Shown: in pieces, positions 8,275 to 16,311 of the stretch
How the letters are laid out: every line of letters starts with the position of its first letter
Position numbering within the stretch: the first letter of the stretch is position 1
Assembly (NCBI RefSeq): GCF_004361695.1
Contig: NZ_SNVW01000013.1
Location: 38,907-102,906, forward strand
Reading direction: 5' to 3'
DNA length: 64,000 bases
Origin: Curtobacterium flaccumfaciens
GTDB taxonomy: Bacteria; Actinomycetota; Actinomycetes; Actinomycetales; Microbacteriaceae
The notes under the pieces: model-generated
Told to the model about the DNA's origin: nothing
The model's input: the letters and a program-made list of their open reading frames with translations, nothing else
Databases searched by the model: none
Position numbers and translations under genes: made by a program

Positions 8275-9224
8275 GCGTCCCTCCCGATGGCGAGTGCGCG
8301 GTTGAGGATCTGACTGACCCCGAACACGATGACGAACAGCACGACACCGGCGGCTGCCGCGTACCCGAACTGCTGCCGTTCGAAGGCGGCGCGGTAGATG
8401 AACATGGCGACGGACAGCGTGGCTTCGCCCGGGCCGCCCTTGGTGAGCAGGTAGGGCTCGTCGAACAGCTGCGCGGCGCTGATGAAGCTCGTGACGACGA
8501 CGAACGCTGTGACGGGGCGGATCGCCGGGAGCGTCACGTTGGTGAACTTCCGGAAGGTCCCGGCGCCGTCGAGTGACGCCGCCTCGTACTGCTCGGGCGA
8601 CACGTTCTGCAGCGCCGCCAGGAAGAAGATCGTCAGGTACCCGACCGTGCGCCAGAGGAGCACGAAGCCGATGGCGACCTTCGCGAGCGTCGGGTCACCG
8701 AGCCAGTCGGTGTTCGGCAGCCCGAACAGCGCCTTGAGTGTGGCGTTGAGCAGGCCGTAGTTCGTGTCGAACACGAGGCTGTAGATGAGCGCGATGACGA
8801 TCGGCGACAGCACCATCGGGATGAAGAACGTCACCCGGAAGAGGTCCCGGGCGCGGAGCCCCTTGGCGTTGAGCGCCTGCGCGACGAGCAGCGAGCACGG
8901 CACGATGACGAACACGGCGATGAGCGTGTAGATCAGCGAGTTGACCAGGGCCGTGCCGAAGCTGGTGTCCCGGAACAGGTTCGCGTAGTTCGACAGGCCC
9001 ACCCAGTTCGGCGTGCCGAGGCCGACCCACTCGGTGAGCGACAGGTACACGGCGGCGAGCACCGGCACGATCATGAACAGGCCGTACAGCACGTAGAACG
9101 GCGCGATGAAGAGGTACGGCGCGCTGCCCCCGTTCGTGTTCAGGCGGCGGCGACGGCGATCGGGTGGATCGGTGGTGGTCGTGGTGGCGGACACCGGGAT
9201 GCCGGTGGCGGTTGATGTGGACAA
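8271..9224 (-). CDS. sugar ABC transporter permease (MalF type)
   Basis: A 317-aa inner-membrane permease, partner of the MalG-type protein encoded next. The start is a TTG at 9224, chosen because GAGGAGG stands six bases before it and because it begins 11 nt after the binding-protein stop; no in-frame ATG exists before the first helix. A Thr- and Arg-rich cytoplasmic tail of about 35 residues precedes the first helix (YLFIAPFYVLYGLFMIVPVL). The EAA loop reads VSPEQYEAASLDGAGTFRKF, and the DEPYLLTKGGP segment is typical of CUT1 MalF-like permeases. Confidence 0.9.
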   Translation of the reverse strand: MSTSTATGIPVSATTTTTDPPDRRRRRLNTNGGSAPYLFIAPFYVLYGLFMIVPVLAAVYLSLTEWVGLGTPNWVGLSNYANLFRDTSFGTALVNSLIYTLIAVFVIVPCSLLVAQALNAKGLRARDLFRVTFFIPMVLSPIVIALIYSLVFDTNYGLLNATLKALFGLPNTDWLGDPTLAKVAIGFVLLWRTVGYLTIFFLAALQNVSPEQYEAASLDGAGTFRKFTNVTLPAIRPVTAFVVVTSFISAAQLFDEPYLLTKGGPGEATLSVAMFIYRAAFERQQFGYAAAAGVVLFVIVFGVSQILNRALAIGRDA

Positions 9225-9235
9225 CGTCGTCCTCC

Positions 9236-10627
9236 TCAGGCGCGGGTCTGGCCGCGGAAGTCGGCCGCAGCGGCGTCGAGCGCCTGCTTCGGGGAGATCT
9301 GGCCCTTGTAGGCCTTGATGAGGTAGCCGCTCAGGACGGTCTGCAGGATCGAGGCGTCGGCGCTCTGGTGCTGCGAGGGCACGTCGTCGACGACGGACTT
9401 GTAGACGCCGAACAGCTGCTGCCCGCCGAAGTACGGGTCGCTCAGCGCCGCGAGCCGCGGGTCGTCGTAGACCGAGCGCAGGGTCGGCAGGTACCCGAGG
9501 TCCTGGTACCGCTTCACCTGCTGGTCCGGGTCGAGGTACGCGGCGAGCACGAGGTCGATCCCGGCCTTCGTGAGCGGCTTGTCGCGGAGCACCGAGAACC
9601 CCGTCCCGCCACCGACGCTCGTCGTGCTGCCACCGCCGGCGAACCGGGGCAGGTTCCGCACCCGCCACTTGCCCTTCTGCTCGGGCACGTTCGGCTTGAT
9701 GCCGTAGCTGGCGTACCAGGACGGCATGTCGACGGCCAGGATTGTGCCGCCCTTCAGCCCGGACTGCAGGCTCGGCCCGTACATGTCGGCGACCGTCGCG
9801 ATCGCACCGGACTGCACCCCGTCGACGAGGAACCGCAGGGTGCGCTCGGCCTCGGGCGTCTGGATGGCGATGCCGCCGTCCTCGTCGTACAGGTCGCCGC
9901 CGCGCTGGAGCAGCAGGATCTGGTAGCTCTGCAGTGTCCCACCCGGGTCGGTGACCGCCACGGCGTGCAGCGAGACACCCTTGCTCTTGTTGAGCTTCGC
10001 ACCGACGTCCATGTACTCCTCCCACGTCGTCAGGTCGTCCGGGATCCCGAGGGCCTCGAACTGGTCGGCGCGGTGGTAGTAGACGCACAACGGGGTGTCG
10101 GAGTCGAGCGCGTACAGGTGCCCGTCCTTCGAGAACGGCGTGAGCCGCGCACCGATCAGGTCGTCCTTGCGGGACGCCACCGACGGCGACAGGTCGCTCA
10201 GCAGCTCGGCCGCGATGTCACCGCGGAGCATCCGGCAGAACGCCCCGATCTCGAGTCCGGCGACGTCCGGCGTCCCGGTGCCGGCGACCGCCTGCGCGAT
10301 GAGCTTCGTCGGGATGTCCGCCGCGGCGATCGTGGTGATGTCGAGTGCGAAGTCGAAGTCGGACTTCCGGTCCGCCACCGGCAGCGCCTCGGTGAAGAAC
10401 TTCTCGTAGCCGGGGTCGTGCGTCCAGAAGGACAGGTCGGCGCGTCCGGAGCGGACGGCTGCGGTCGACTGCGGGGCGCAGCCCGCCAGCAGGCTGCCGA
10501 GGGCGATGCTGCCGCCCGCGGCGGCGCCCCATCGGAGCAGGTCGCGGCGGCTCATCCCACGGCCCGGTCCACGGCCTGGAGGCGCGGATCCTGCAGGTGC
10601 GGGGCGGTGCCTTGGTACTGGGGTCAC
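9236..10627 (-). CDS. extracellular sugar-binding lipoprotein with Tat-like signal
   Basis: A 463-aa family-1 solute-binding protein that would deliver the sugar to the two permeases. GTG 10627 is chosen because AGGAG lies just upstream. The signal sequence SRRDLLRWGAAAGGSIALGS has a twin-arginine start and ends in the lipobox LLAGC, so the mature protein should be a lipid-anchored, Tat-exported lipoprotein. Unusually, about 24 Pro/Gly/Arg-rich residues (PVPRHRPAPAGSAPPGRG) precede the twin Arg. This extension is encoded partly by a copy of the window's dispersed GC-rich repeat (10573-10587), so the true start could instead be the ATG of MSRRDLLRW. The mature part begins with DLSFWTHDPGYEKFF, a normal type-1 fold start. 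Confidence 0.88.
   Translation of the reverse strand: MTPVPRHRPAPAGSAPPGRGPGRGMSRRDLLRWGAAAGGSIALGSLLAGCAPQSTAAVRSGRADLSFWTHDPGYEKFFTEALPVADRKSDFDFALDITTIAAADIPTKLIAQAVAGTGTPDVAGLEIGAFCRMLRGDIAAELLSDLSPSVASRKDDLIGARLTPFSKDGHLYALDSDTPLCVYYHRADQFEALGIPDDLTTWEEYMDVGAKLNKSKGVSLHAVAVTDPGGTLQSYQILLLQRGGDLYDEDGGIAIQTPEAERTLRFLVDGVQSGAIATVADMYGPSLQSGLKGGTILAVDMPSWYASYGIKPNVPEQKGKWRVRNLPRFAGGGSTTSVGGGTGFSVLRDKPLTKAGIDLVLAAYLDPDQQVKRYQDLGYLPTLRSVYDDPRLAALSDPYFGGQQLFGVYKSVVDDVPSQHQSADASILQTVLSGYLIKAYKGQISPKQALDAAAADFRGQTRA
10573..10587 (+). repeat. dispersed GC-rich word, solo copy inside a CDS
   Basis: GGCCTGGAGGCGCGG lies within the 5' part of the binding-protein gene on the non-coding strand and encodes part of the unusual Pro/Gly-rich extension before the Tat motif. 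It is one of at least four copies located inside coding sequence in this window. Confidence 0.7.
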
Positions 10628-10681
10628 GGTGGTCTCCTGACGTCGTCGTCGAGGTGATTGCGGAGGTGGCGGCGAGCGCTC

Positions 10682-10693
10682 GTGAGCGCTCAC
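10682..10693. promoter_or_regulatory. LacI-type operator upstream of the GH42 transport operon
   Basis: GTGAGCGCTCAC is a perfect 12-bp palindrome centred on CG, the form expected for LacI-family operators. It lies about 55 nt upstream of the solute-binding-protein start and between that gene and the LacI gene, whose product is the obvious ligand. A second dispersed-repeat copy (10712-10726) sits beside it. Confidence 0.7.
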
Positions 10694-10711
10694 TCACGGG
10701 ACGGACGCACA

Positions 10712-10726
10712 CCGCGCCTCCCGTCC
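10712..10726 (-). repeat. dispersed GC-rich word, solo intergenic copy
   Basis: CCGCGCCTCCCGTCC lies between the LacI stop and the binding-protein promoter region. It is the CGGGAGG variant of the window-wide repeat and pairs only partly with the flanking GGACGG. Confidence 0.65.
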
Positions 10727-10732
10727 GGGGGT

Positions 10733-11794
10733 TCAGTCGGCGGGGCGGAGGTGACGCCGCTCGGGCGACGGCGGCGCGCTGGTGGCACGCGTGATCAGCT
10801 GGCCGGGCAGCATGCGGTGACGCTCGGCCGGCGGGTGGCCGTCGAGCGTGCGGAACAGGCGGTGCATCGCGAGGCGGGTGGCCTCGTCGAAGTCCTGACG
10901 GATGGTCGTGAGCGGCGTCGACAGGTAGGCGGAGATGGGCATGTCGTCGAAGCCGACGATGCTGACGTCACCCGGGACGGTCAGGCCGTGCTGCTGGATG
11001 GCGGCCATCGCGCCGATCGCCATCTGGTCGTTCGCCACGAAGACCGCCGTCAGGTCCGGGCGTCCGAGCAGGAAACGCATGGCCTCGAAGCCGCTCTGCG
11101 GCGACCAGTCCCCCTCGACCGGCGCATGCTCGGCGACGCCGGCGTCCCGCAGGGCGGCGCGCCAGCCCTGCTCGCGACGCTGGCTCGAGGTCCAGTTCGC
11201 CGGACCCGCGATGTGCCACACGGTCTCGTGGCCGAGGGCGAGCAGGTGGTCGGTGGCCGCGAAGGCGGCGCCGCTCTCGTCGAGGCCCACCGCCAGGGTG
11301 TTCTCCCGGTCGGCGACGTCGGGCGGGCCGAGCGTCAGGACGGTCACCCCCGTCGGCAGGCGGAGCTGGTCCATCTGGTTCTCGACCGGCTCGGAGAAGA
11401 CGATCGCCTCGACGTCCTGCCCGACGAGCGAGTCGACCGCGGGCTGGAGCTCGGCGGCCGTCGCGGCCACGGTCCGGACGATGGCGAGACTGTAGCCGTT
11501 GGCGCGGCAGGCCTGCTCGACGCCGGTGAGCATCGAGGTCGGGCCGTACAGGTCCGTGCCGATGGTGATCAGGCCGATGCGACGGGAGCGCTGCGACTTG
11601 AGGGAGCGTGCGGCGGCGTTCGGGCGGAAGCCGAGTTCGTCGATGGCCTTGAGGACTCGGTCGCGGACGGCCTCGGTGACGTGCGGCTCGTCGTTGACCA
11701 CGCGGGAGACGGTCTTCTGGGAGACCCCGGCGAGGGTGGCGACGTCGGTCATCGAGGCGGGGCGGAGGCGGCGCACGGGGGCGGTGTCGCTCAT
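10733..11794 (-). CDS. LacI family transcriptional regulator
   Basis: A 353-aa repressor with an N-terminal LacI helix-turn-helix (SMTDVATLAGVSQKTVSRVV, about residues 14-33) and hinge (RPNAAARSLKSQRSRRIGLI), followed by a periplasmic-binding-protein-like sugar-sensing core. The ATG at 11794 is used. It lies immediately upstream of, and in the same direction as, the binding protein/permease/GH42 operon. The palindrome GTGAGCGCTCAC lies in between, so it should repress that operon until a galactoside-type inducer binds. A second near-palindrome (11865-11878) over its own promoter region suggests autoregulation. Confidence 0.93.
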   Translation of the reverse strand: MSDTAPVRRLRPASMTDVATLAGVSQKTVSRVVNDEPHVTEAVRDRVLKAIDELGFRPNAAARSLKSQRSRRIGLITIGTDLYGPTSMLTGVEQACRANGYSLAIVRTVAATAAELQPAVDSLVGQDVEAIVFSEPVENQMDQLRLPTGVTVLTLGPPDVADRENTLAVGLDESGAAFAATDHLLALGHETVWHIAGPANWTSSQRREQGWRAALRDAGVAEHAPVEGDWSPQSGFEAMRFLLGRPDLTAVFVANDQMAIGAMAAIQQHGLTVPGDVSIVGFDDMPISAYLSTPLTTIRQDFDEATRLAMHRLFRTLDGHPPAERHRMLPGQLITRATSAPPSPERRHLRPAD

Positions 11795-11864
11795 CGTCCA
11801 GCTCCTTCGCTGCGGCCTCGGGTCCGGTCGTCGACCGGGCGTGGGAGCAAGACAACCACGGCAT

Positions 11865-11878
11865 TGTCTACGTAGTCA
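11865..11878. promoter_or_regulatory. possible LacI autoregulatory operator
   Basis: TGTCTACGTAGTCA is a near-perfect palindrome (six of seven base pairs) centred on CG, 71 nt upstream of the LacI start. On the minus strand it overlaps a TTGACT that could be a -35 box. The shape fits the LacI family, but the half-site differs from GTGAGC at 10682, so a different regulator is possible. Confidence 0.5.
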
Positions 11879-11958
11879 AGGCCTGGTGCGATGCGGGATC
11901 GGCCGTCGATGGGGCGACGACCGACCCCGCCGGCGCAGCGCGGCGCCGCCCTGGCGAG

Positions 11959-12444
11959 TCAGTGGGCGTCGCCGAGCCCGCCGCTGACGAACGTGGAGTC
12001 GACCGTGTCGTCGGTCAGCAGGCAGTCGTAGATGGCGTACGGGTCGTCGTGGCCGTCCTGGAACGTGAACGGGTAGATGAGCAGGTACCCGCCGTTGCTG
12101 GCAGACCCGGAGGGGTGGTCGGTGAGCCGCAGCGTGATGCGGGCGTCCGCGGCGCCCTTGCTGCACTCGTCGTAGACGTGCTGGGCGAGCGCGGACACGG
12201 TCGGTGCGGGGTCACCCGTCGGAGCGGGGTCACTGGCCGGTGCGGCGGGCTCGGGGTCCGGCACCGCTGACTTCGTGGGCGACGGTTGCGAGCTGCTGAC
12301 GGCCGGAGGGGTGGAGGTCGCGTCCGTGGCGGACACGGCTCGCGGCGTGGAGGTCGCAGGACCGGCCGGCGCTGCGGCGGCGCATCCGGTCAGGGCGGCG
12401 AGGAGCGCGCAGGCGGCTGCGGCGGTGAGAGCGGTGCGGTGCAT
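11959..12444 (-). CDS. secreted lipoprotein of unknown function
   Basis: A 161-aa protein that begins with a clear lipoprotein signal (MHRTALTAAAACALLAALTG followed by Cys). A Pro/Ser/Thr/Ala-rich linker of about 60 residues follows (no predicted fold, probably spanning the cell wall), then a C-terminal domain of about 75 residues starting VSALAQHVYDECSKGAADAR. That domain has two Cys (in YDECSK and YDCLLT) that could form a disulfide. I do not recognise the family. ATG 12444 is used because it directly precedes the signal peptide. It has no operon partner; the LacI gene downstream starts 164 nt away. Confidence 0.75.
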   Translation of the reverse strand: MHRTALTAAAACALLAALTGCAAAAPAGPATSTPRAVSATDATSTPPAVSSSQPSPTKSAVPDPEPAAPASDPAPTGDPAPTVSALAQHVYDECSKGAADARITLRLTDHPSGSASNGGYLLIYPFTFQDGHDDPYAIYDCLLTDDTVDSTFVSGGLGDAH

Positions 12445-12523
12445 GAGCGGTGGGCCCTTCGGTCGGTGGTTCCTGCTTGGAGATGTCCCGAAGTGGCGGT
12501 GACCTGACACGACGGACGCAAGT

Positions 12524-12537
12524 CGCGCCTCCAGGTC
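12524..12537 (-). repeat. dispersed GC-rich word, solo intergenic copy
   Basis: CGCGCCTCCAGGTC sits between the lipoprotein start and the LysR stop. It is a shortened copy of the window-wide repeat (core CGCGCCTCCAG). Confidence 0.55.
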
Positions 12538-12569
12538 GGTCACCAGCCGAACCGTCGACCGCCGCCTGC

Positions 12570-13511
12570 CTACCCGAGCGGCTCCACGCCGTAGCTGCTG
12601 ACCACCGCCCGCAGCTCGTCCAGGTACGTCTGCGCCTGCACGGTGAGGGGCACCGAGGCGTGGGCGATCCACCCGATCTCGATGCGTTCGTCGACGTCGA
12701 GCGGGATGGCGACGATCTCGGGGTCGAGGTCGTCGCTGATGAGACCGGTCGAGATCGTGTAGCCGCCGAGGCCGATCATGAGGTTGAAGATCGTCGCCCG
12801 GTCCGACACCCGGATCTCCCGCTTGCTCGACATCGTCGACAGGATCTCCTCGGCCAGGTAGAAGGAGTTGTTCGCGCCCTGGTCGAAGGTGAGCCGAGGC
12901 AGGTCGGCGAGGTCGTCGAGCGTGGCGCGCTCCCGTGACGCGATCGGGTTCCGCCGGGCCACGAAGATGTGCGGCTGCGCGACGAACAGCGGCGTGAACA
13001 CGACTCCCGCGTCCCGCAGCAGCTTCCCGAGGACCTGCTTGTTGAAGTCGTTGCGGTAGAGGATGCCCACCTCGCTCCGCAGCGTGCGGACGTCCTCGAT
13101 GATGTCCCAGGTGCGTGTCTCACGCAGTGAGAACTCGTACTCGTCCGCCGCCGCTCCCTCGACCATGCGGACGAAGGCCTCCACCGCGAACGAGTAGTGC
13201 TGGGCCGACACCCCGAGCAGACGACGCGACGGCTGCCCGCCGACGTACCGCTGCTCGAGCAGGGAGACCTGCTCGACGACCTGTCGGGCGTACCCGAGGA
13301 ACTCGACACCGTCGACGGTGAGCACCACGCCCCTGGCGGATCGGACGAACAGCGCGCGCCCGATCCGCGTCTCGAGGTCCTTCATCGCCGCGGACAGGGT
13401 CGGCTGCGCGACGTAGAGCAGATCGGCCGCTGCGCTGATCGAGCCCTCGGTCGCGACCTCGATGAAGTACCGGAGCTGCTGCAGGGTGATGTCGTTCGAG
13501 ACGCGGGCCAT
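12570..13511 (-). CDS. LysR family regulator, divergent from mesXD
   Basis: A 313-aa LysR-type regulator. The winged helix-turn-helix is at about residues 8-66 (LQQLRYFIEVATEGSISAAA then YVAQPTLSAAMKDLETRIG), followed by a periplasmic-binding-like effector domain. ATG 13511 is used. It is transcribed divergently from mesX-mesD, and the 119-bp space between them holds CTAT-N8-ATAG (13521-13536), a LysR-type T-N11-A box. By position it should control the methionine synthase pair, perhaps sensing methionine, homocysteine or a related metabolite; the effector is not deducible. Confidence 0.9.
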   Translation of the reverse strand: MARVSNDITLQQLRYFIEVATEGSISAAADLLYVAQPTLSAAMKDLETRIGRALFVRSARGVVLTVDGVEFLGYARQVVEQVSLLEQRYVGGQPSRRLLGVSAQHYSFAVEAFVRMVEGAAADEYEFSLRETRTWDIIEDVRTLRSEVGILYRNDFNKQVLGKLLRDAGVVFTPLFVAQPHIFVARRNPIASRERATLDDLADLPRLTFDQGANNSFYLAEEILSTMSSKREIRVSDRATIFNLMIGLGGYTISTGLISDDLDPEIVAIPLDVDERIEIGWIAHASVPLTVQAQTYLDELRAVVSSYGVEPLG

Positions 13512-13520
13512 AGGCGGAGG

Positions 13521-13536
13521 CTATACCAGCGCATAG
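13521..13536. promoter_or_regulatory. LysR-type box between lysR and mesX
   Basis: CTATACCAGCGCATAG has perfectly matching ends (CTAT and ATAG) around eight bases and fits the T-N11-A rule of LysR sites. It starts 10 nt upstream of the LysR start codon, so it would serve autoregulation and activation of the divergent genes. Confidence 0.55.
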
Positions 13537-13630
13537 CGTTTGGGGATTACCCGATGGCCTTCGAATCCCGGCATCATCGAGGAACCCCTTCCCCAGCACC
13601 TCCGGGTGCTCGACGAACAGATTGCCGACC

Positions 13631-14590
13631 ATGGCGAACGACCTCACCTTCAGCATCACCAGGACCCGCTTCGACGAGGACTACTCGCCCGCGGACAGCT
13701 CCCGGCTGACCACGAACTTCGCCAACCTGGCGCGCGGCGAGCACCGGCAGCAGAACCTCCGTGCTGCGCTGGCGATGATCGACGGGCGCGCGAACGACCT
13801 CTTGGCTGCCGGTGACCGCTACCGCCTGCAGCTCGACATCGTCTCGGCCGCACTGGCGTTCGCCGACGGTGGCTCGGACGCCGAGTTCCCGCTGCTCGAG
13901 ATGCTCGACGTCACGATCGTCGACCAGCACACCGGCGAGCACCACCACGGCATCCTCGGCAACAACTTCTCGTCGTACCTGCGCGACTACGACTTCTCGG
14001 TCCTGCTGCCGTCATCGCCGGGCGTGCCGTCTGACTTCGGGGCGCTGCACGGGGCCCTCTTCCAGCGCTTCCTGGAGTCGTCCGCGTTCCACTCGAACTT
14101 CAGTGGCGAGCCCGTCGTCTGCATCAGCGTCTCGACGAGCCAGACCTACCGCCGGACCGGGTACGTCCATCCCGTCCTCGGCACCGAGTACGAGCACGAG
14201 CACTCCTCGCTCACCGACGACTACTTCGGCCGGATGGGCATGCGGGTCCGGTACTTCCAGCCCGCCGGAGCGTCGGCCCCGCTCGCGTTCTACACGCGCG
14301 GTGACCTGACCGGGGACTACACGGACCTCCAGCTCATCGGCACGATCGCCACCATGGAGACGTTCCAGAAGATCTACCGCCCGGAGATCTACGCCGCGAA
14401 CACCCCGGCCGGGAGCACCTACCACCCCACCCTCGACCACACCGACTTCACGCCCACCCCGGTCACCTACGACCGTGAGGAGCGCAGCCGCCTCGGGATC
14501 ACCCAGGGTCGGTGGACCGAGGAGCACCTCGTGACGCCGCACCACGCGCTCCTCTCGCGTTTCGCTGCCGGCGCCGCCGTTTCCCTCTGA
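13631..14590 (+). CDS. mesX: MesX (DUF1852), partner of methionine synthase MesD
   Basis: A 319-aa soluble protein that I recognise as DUF1852. This family is found next to short MetE-like proteins; the pair MesD-MesX has been described as a folate-independent, oxygen-requiring methionine synthase in which MesX is essential. ATG 13631 is chosen over an upstream in-frame TTG. Features include FSITRTRFDEDY at the start, DVTIVDQHTGEHHHGILGNN with a His run, and SVSTSQTYRRTGYVHPVLGTEY. There are no membrane segments. It is followed 32 nt later by mesD in the same direction. The family match is firm from memory; the precise chemistry is not visible in the sequence. Confidence 0.85.
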   Translation: MANDLTFSITRTRFDEDYSPADSSRLTTNFANLARGEHRQQNLRAALAMIDGRANDLLAAGDRYRLQLDIVSAALAFADGGSDAEFPLLEMLDVTIVDQHTGEHHHGILGNNFSSYLRDYDFSVLLPSSPGVPSDFGALHGALFQRFLESSAFHSNFSGEPVVCISVSTSQTYRRTGYVHPVLGTEYEHEHSSLTDDYFGRMGMRVRYFQPAGASAPLAFYTRGDLTGDYTDLQLIGTIATMETFQKIYRPEIYAANTPAGSTYHPTLDHTDFTPTPVTYDREERSRLGITQGRWTEEHLVTPHHALLSRFAAGAAVSL

Positions 14591-14622
14591 CCTCGTTCCC
14601 CCCTGACAGGACCCACACCCGC

Positions 14623-15672
14623 ATGACGTCCCTCCTCCCCACCTCGATCGTCGGCAGCCTGCCGAAGCCGTCCTGGCTCGCCGAGCCCGAAAAGCTCTGG
14701 TCCCCCTGGAACCTGCAGGGCGCAGCACTCACCGAGGGCAAGCAGGACGCGCTCCGCTCCGCCGTCCACGAGCAGGAGCGCCACGGCATCGACATCGTCA
14801 GTGACGGCGAACAGACCCGCCAGCACTTCGTCACCACGTTCATCGAGCACCTCGACGGCGTCGACCTCGAGCGCAAGGAGACCGTGCGGATCCGTGACCG
14901 GTACGACGCGGCGGTCCCGACCGTCGTCGGTGCTGTGAGCCGCCGGGCGCCCGTGTTCGTGGACGACGCTCGCTTCCTGCGCGCGCAGACCGACCGCCCG
15001 ATCAAGTGGGCGCTCCCCGGCCCGATGACCATGATCGACACGCTCTCCGACCAGCACTACAAGAGCCGCGAGAAGCTGGCGTGGGAGTTCGCCACGATCC
15101 TCAACCAGGAAGCGCGCGAGCTCGAAGCCGCCGGCGTCGACATCATCCAGTTCGACGAGCCCGCTTTCACCGTCTTCCACGACGAGGTGCAGGACTGGGG
15201 CGTGGCAGCGCTCGAGCGTGCCGCCGAGGGCCTCCGCGCCGAGACCGCCGTGCACATCTGTTACGGCTACGGCATCGAGGCGAACAACAAGTGGAAGGAG
15301 ACGCTCGGAGCCGAGTGGCGGCAGTACGAGCAGTCGTTCCCGCTGCTGCAGCAGTCGTCCATCGACATCATCTCGCTGGAGAGCATCCACTCGCACGTCC
15401 CGCTCGAACTCGTCGAACTCATCCGTGGGAAGAAGGTCATGCTCGGGGCGATCGACGTCGCGACCGAGACCGTCGAGACCCCGGAAGAGGTCGCGGAGGT
15501 ACTGCGGCGGGCGCTCGAGTTCGTCGACGCGGACAAGCTCATCGCGAGCTCGAACTGCGGGATGGCTCCCCTTGCGCGTGGGGCCGCGCTGGACAAGCTC
15601 GGTGCGCTCTCCGCTGGCGCGGACATCGTGCGGGCGGAGCTCGTCGGCGCGGCGGTCCCGTCGGCGCGCTGA
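14623..15672 (+). CDS. mesD: core MetE-like methionine synthase MesD
   Basis: A 349-aa protein corresponding only to the C-terminal catalytic barrel of cobalamin-independent methionine synthase (MetE is about 750 aa). The zinc ligands are all present: His211 and Cys213 (VHICYGYG), Glu253 (SLESIHSH) and Cys312 (SSNCGM). The lack of the N-terminal folate-binding half and the adjacent DUF1852 gene identify it as MesD, which methylates homocysteine without methyltetrahydrofolate. The ATG at 14623 starts MTSLLPTSIVGSLPKPSWLA, the usual barrel start. A strong hairpin (15687-15722) lies 14 nt after its stop. Confidence 0.88.
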   Translation: MTSLLPTSIVGSLPKPSWLAEPEKLWSPWNLQGAALTEGKQDALRSAVHEQERHGIDIVSDGEQTRQHFVTTFIEHLDGVDLERKETVRIRDRYDAAVPTVVGAVSRRAPVFVDDARFLRAQTDRPIKWALPGPMTMIDTLSDQHYKSREKLAWEFATILNQEARELEAAGVDIIQFDEPAFTVFHDEVQDWGVAALERAAEGLRAETAVHICYGYGIEANNKWKETLGAEWRQYEQSFPLLQQSSIDIISLESIHSHVPLELVELIRGKKVMLGAIDVATETVETPEEVAEVLRRALEFVDADKLIASSNCGMAPLARGAALDKLGALSAGADIVRAELVGAAVPSAR

Positions 15673-15686
15673 CACTGCGAGACCCC

Positions 15687-15722
15687 ACGGCGGCTCTCTT
15701 CCGGCAGGAGGAGAGCCGCCGT
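15687..15722 (+). terminator. terminator hairpin after mesXD
   Basis: ACGGCGGCTCTC (15687-15698) and GAGAGCCGCCGT (15711-15722) form a perfect 12-bp stem with a 12-nt loop, 14 nt after the mesD stop. There is only a weak T-run afterwards, as is common in high-GC genomes. Confidence 0.8.
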
Positions 15723-15755
15723 TCGTGTTGCGTCCGCGCGCGCGGCTCTCGATCT

Positions 15756-15770
15756 GGCCTGGAGGCGCGG
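15756..15770 (+). repeat. dispersed GC-rich word, solo intergenic copy
   Basis: GGCCTGGAGGCGCGG lies between the mesD terminator and the stop of the DUF1648 gene on the other strand. There is no inverted partner nearby. Confidence 0.7.
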
Positions 15771-15855
15771 CTTCCGTCCGGCCGACGGGTCGCGTTGGTA
15801 CCGGCGTCACCTTTCACCGCCCCTCGACCGCGGTCGCTGTCTCAGCGATCCGCTT

Positions 15856-16311
15856 TCAGTCCCTCGCAGGGGAGAGCAGCCAGTACGGAACAAAGGCCCA
15901 CGCGGGCGCCGCCGCGAGAAGCCACCAAGCCGTCGGACTCAACGTCGAAGACGCCAATCCAACGACGATCAACCAACTCATCGCGAGCGCGGCGACGAAC
16001 CCCGCGGTGACCGCGCATGAGATGCGCCCTCTGCGCCGGTCTCGAGCGAAGGCGGACCCGACAGCCGCCACGAGGAACAGCGCCTGTATCGCCGCGAGCA
16101 GGATCGCGGTTCCCAACGGTGCTCCGTACCCGCTCGGGCTGCCGTCGGGGCCGAACGACGTGGCGATCCGTTCGGGTAGCCGATCCCACCAGGCGCTGGT
16201 GAGCGCAACCTCGACCACGACGGGGAACGCAGCTGCGATGGCTGCGAAAAGCCCCTCGCGCGTGCGCCGACCGCGGGCGCTGGGCATCGGTGCGATCATC
16301 AACCGTTGCAT
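15856..16311 (-). CDS. DUF1648-like four-helix membrane protein
   Basis: A 151-aa protein with four predicted membrane helices. The stretch WWDRLPERIATSFGPDGSPSG matches the sense of DUF1648 (a Leu-Pro, then Ile, then a Phe/His and Gly-x-Pro pattern), a domain found in membrane proteins often next to regulators. ATG 16311 overlaps the end of the serine-hydrolase gene by 13 bases and has GGGAG upstream, so the two are co-transcribed; an internal ATG at residue 6 (MIAPMPS) is an alternative. The base composition is slightly less GC-rich than its neighbours. The function is unknown. Confidence 0.7.
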   Translation of the reverse strand: MQRLMIAPMPSARGRRTREGLFAAIAAAFPVVVEVALTSAWWDRLPERIATSFGPDGSPSGYGAPLGTAILLAAIQALFLVAAVGSAFARDRRRGRISCAVTAGFVAALAMSWLIVVGLASSTLSPTAWWLLAAAPAWAFVPYWLLSPARD

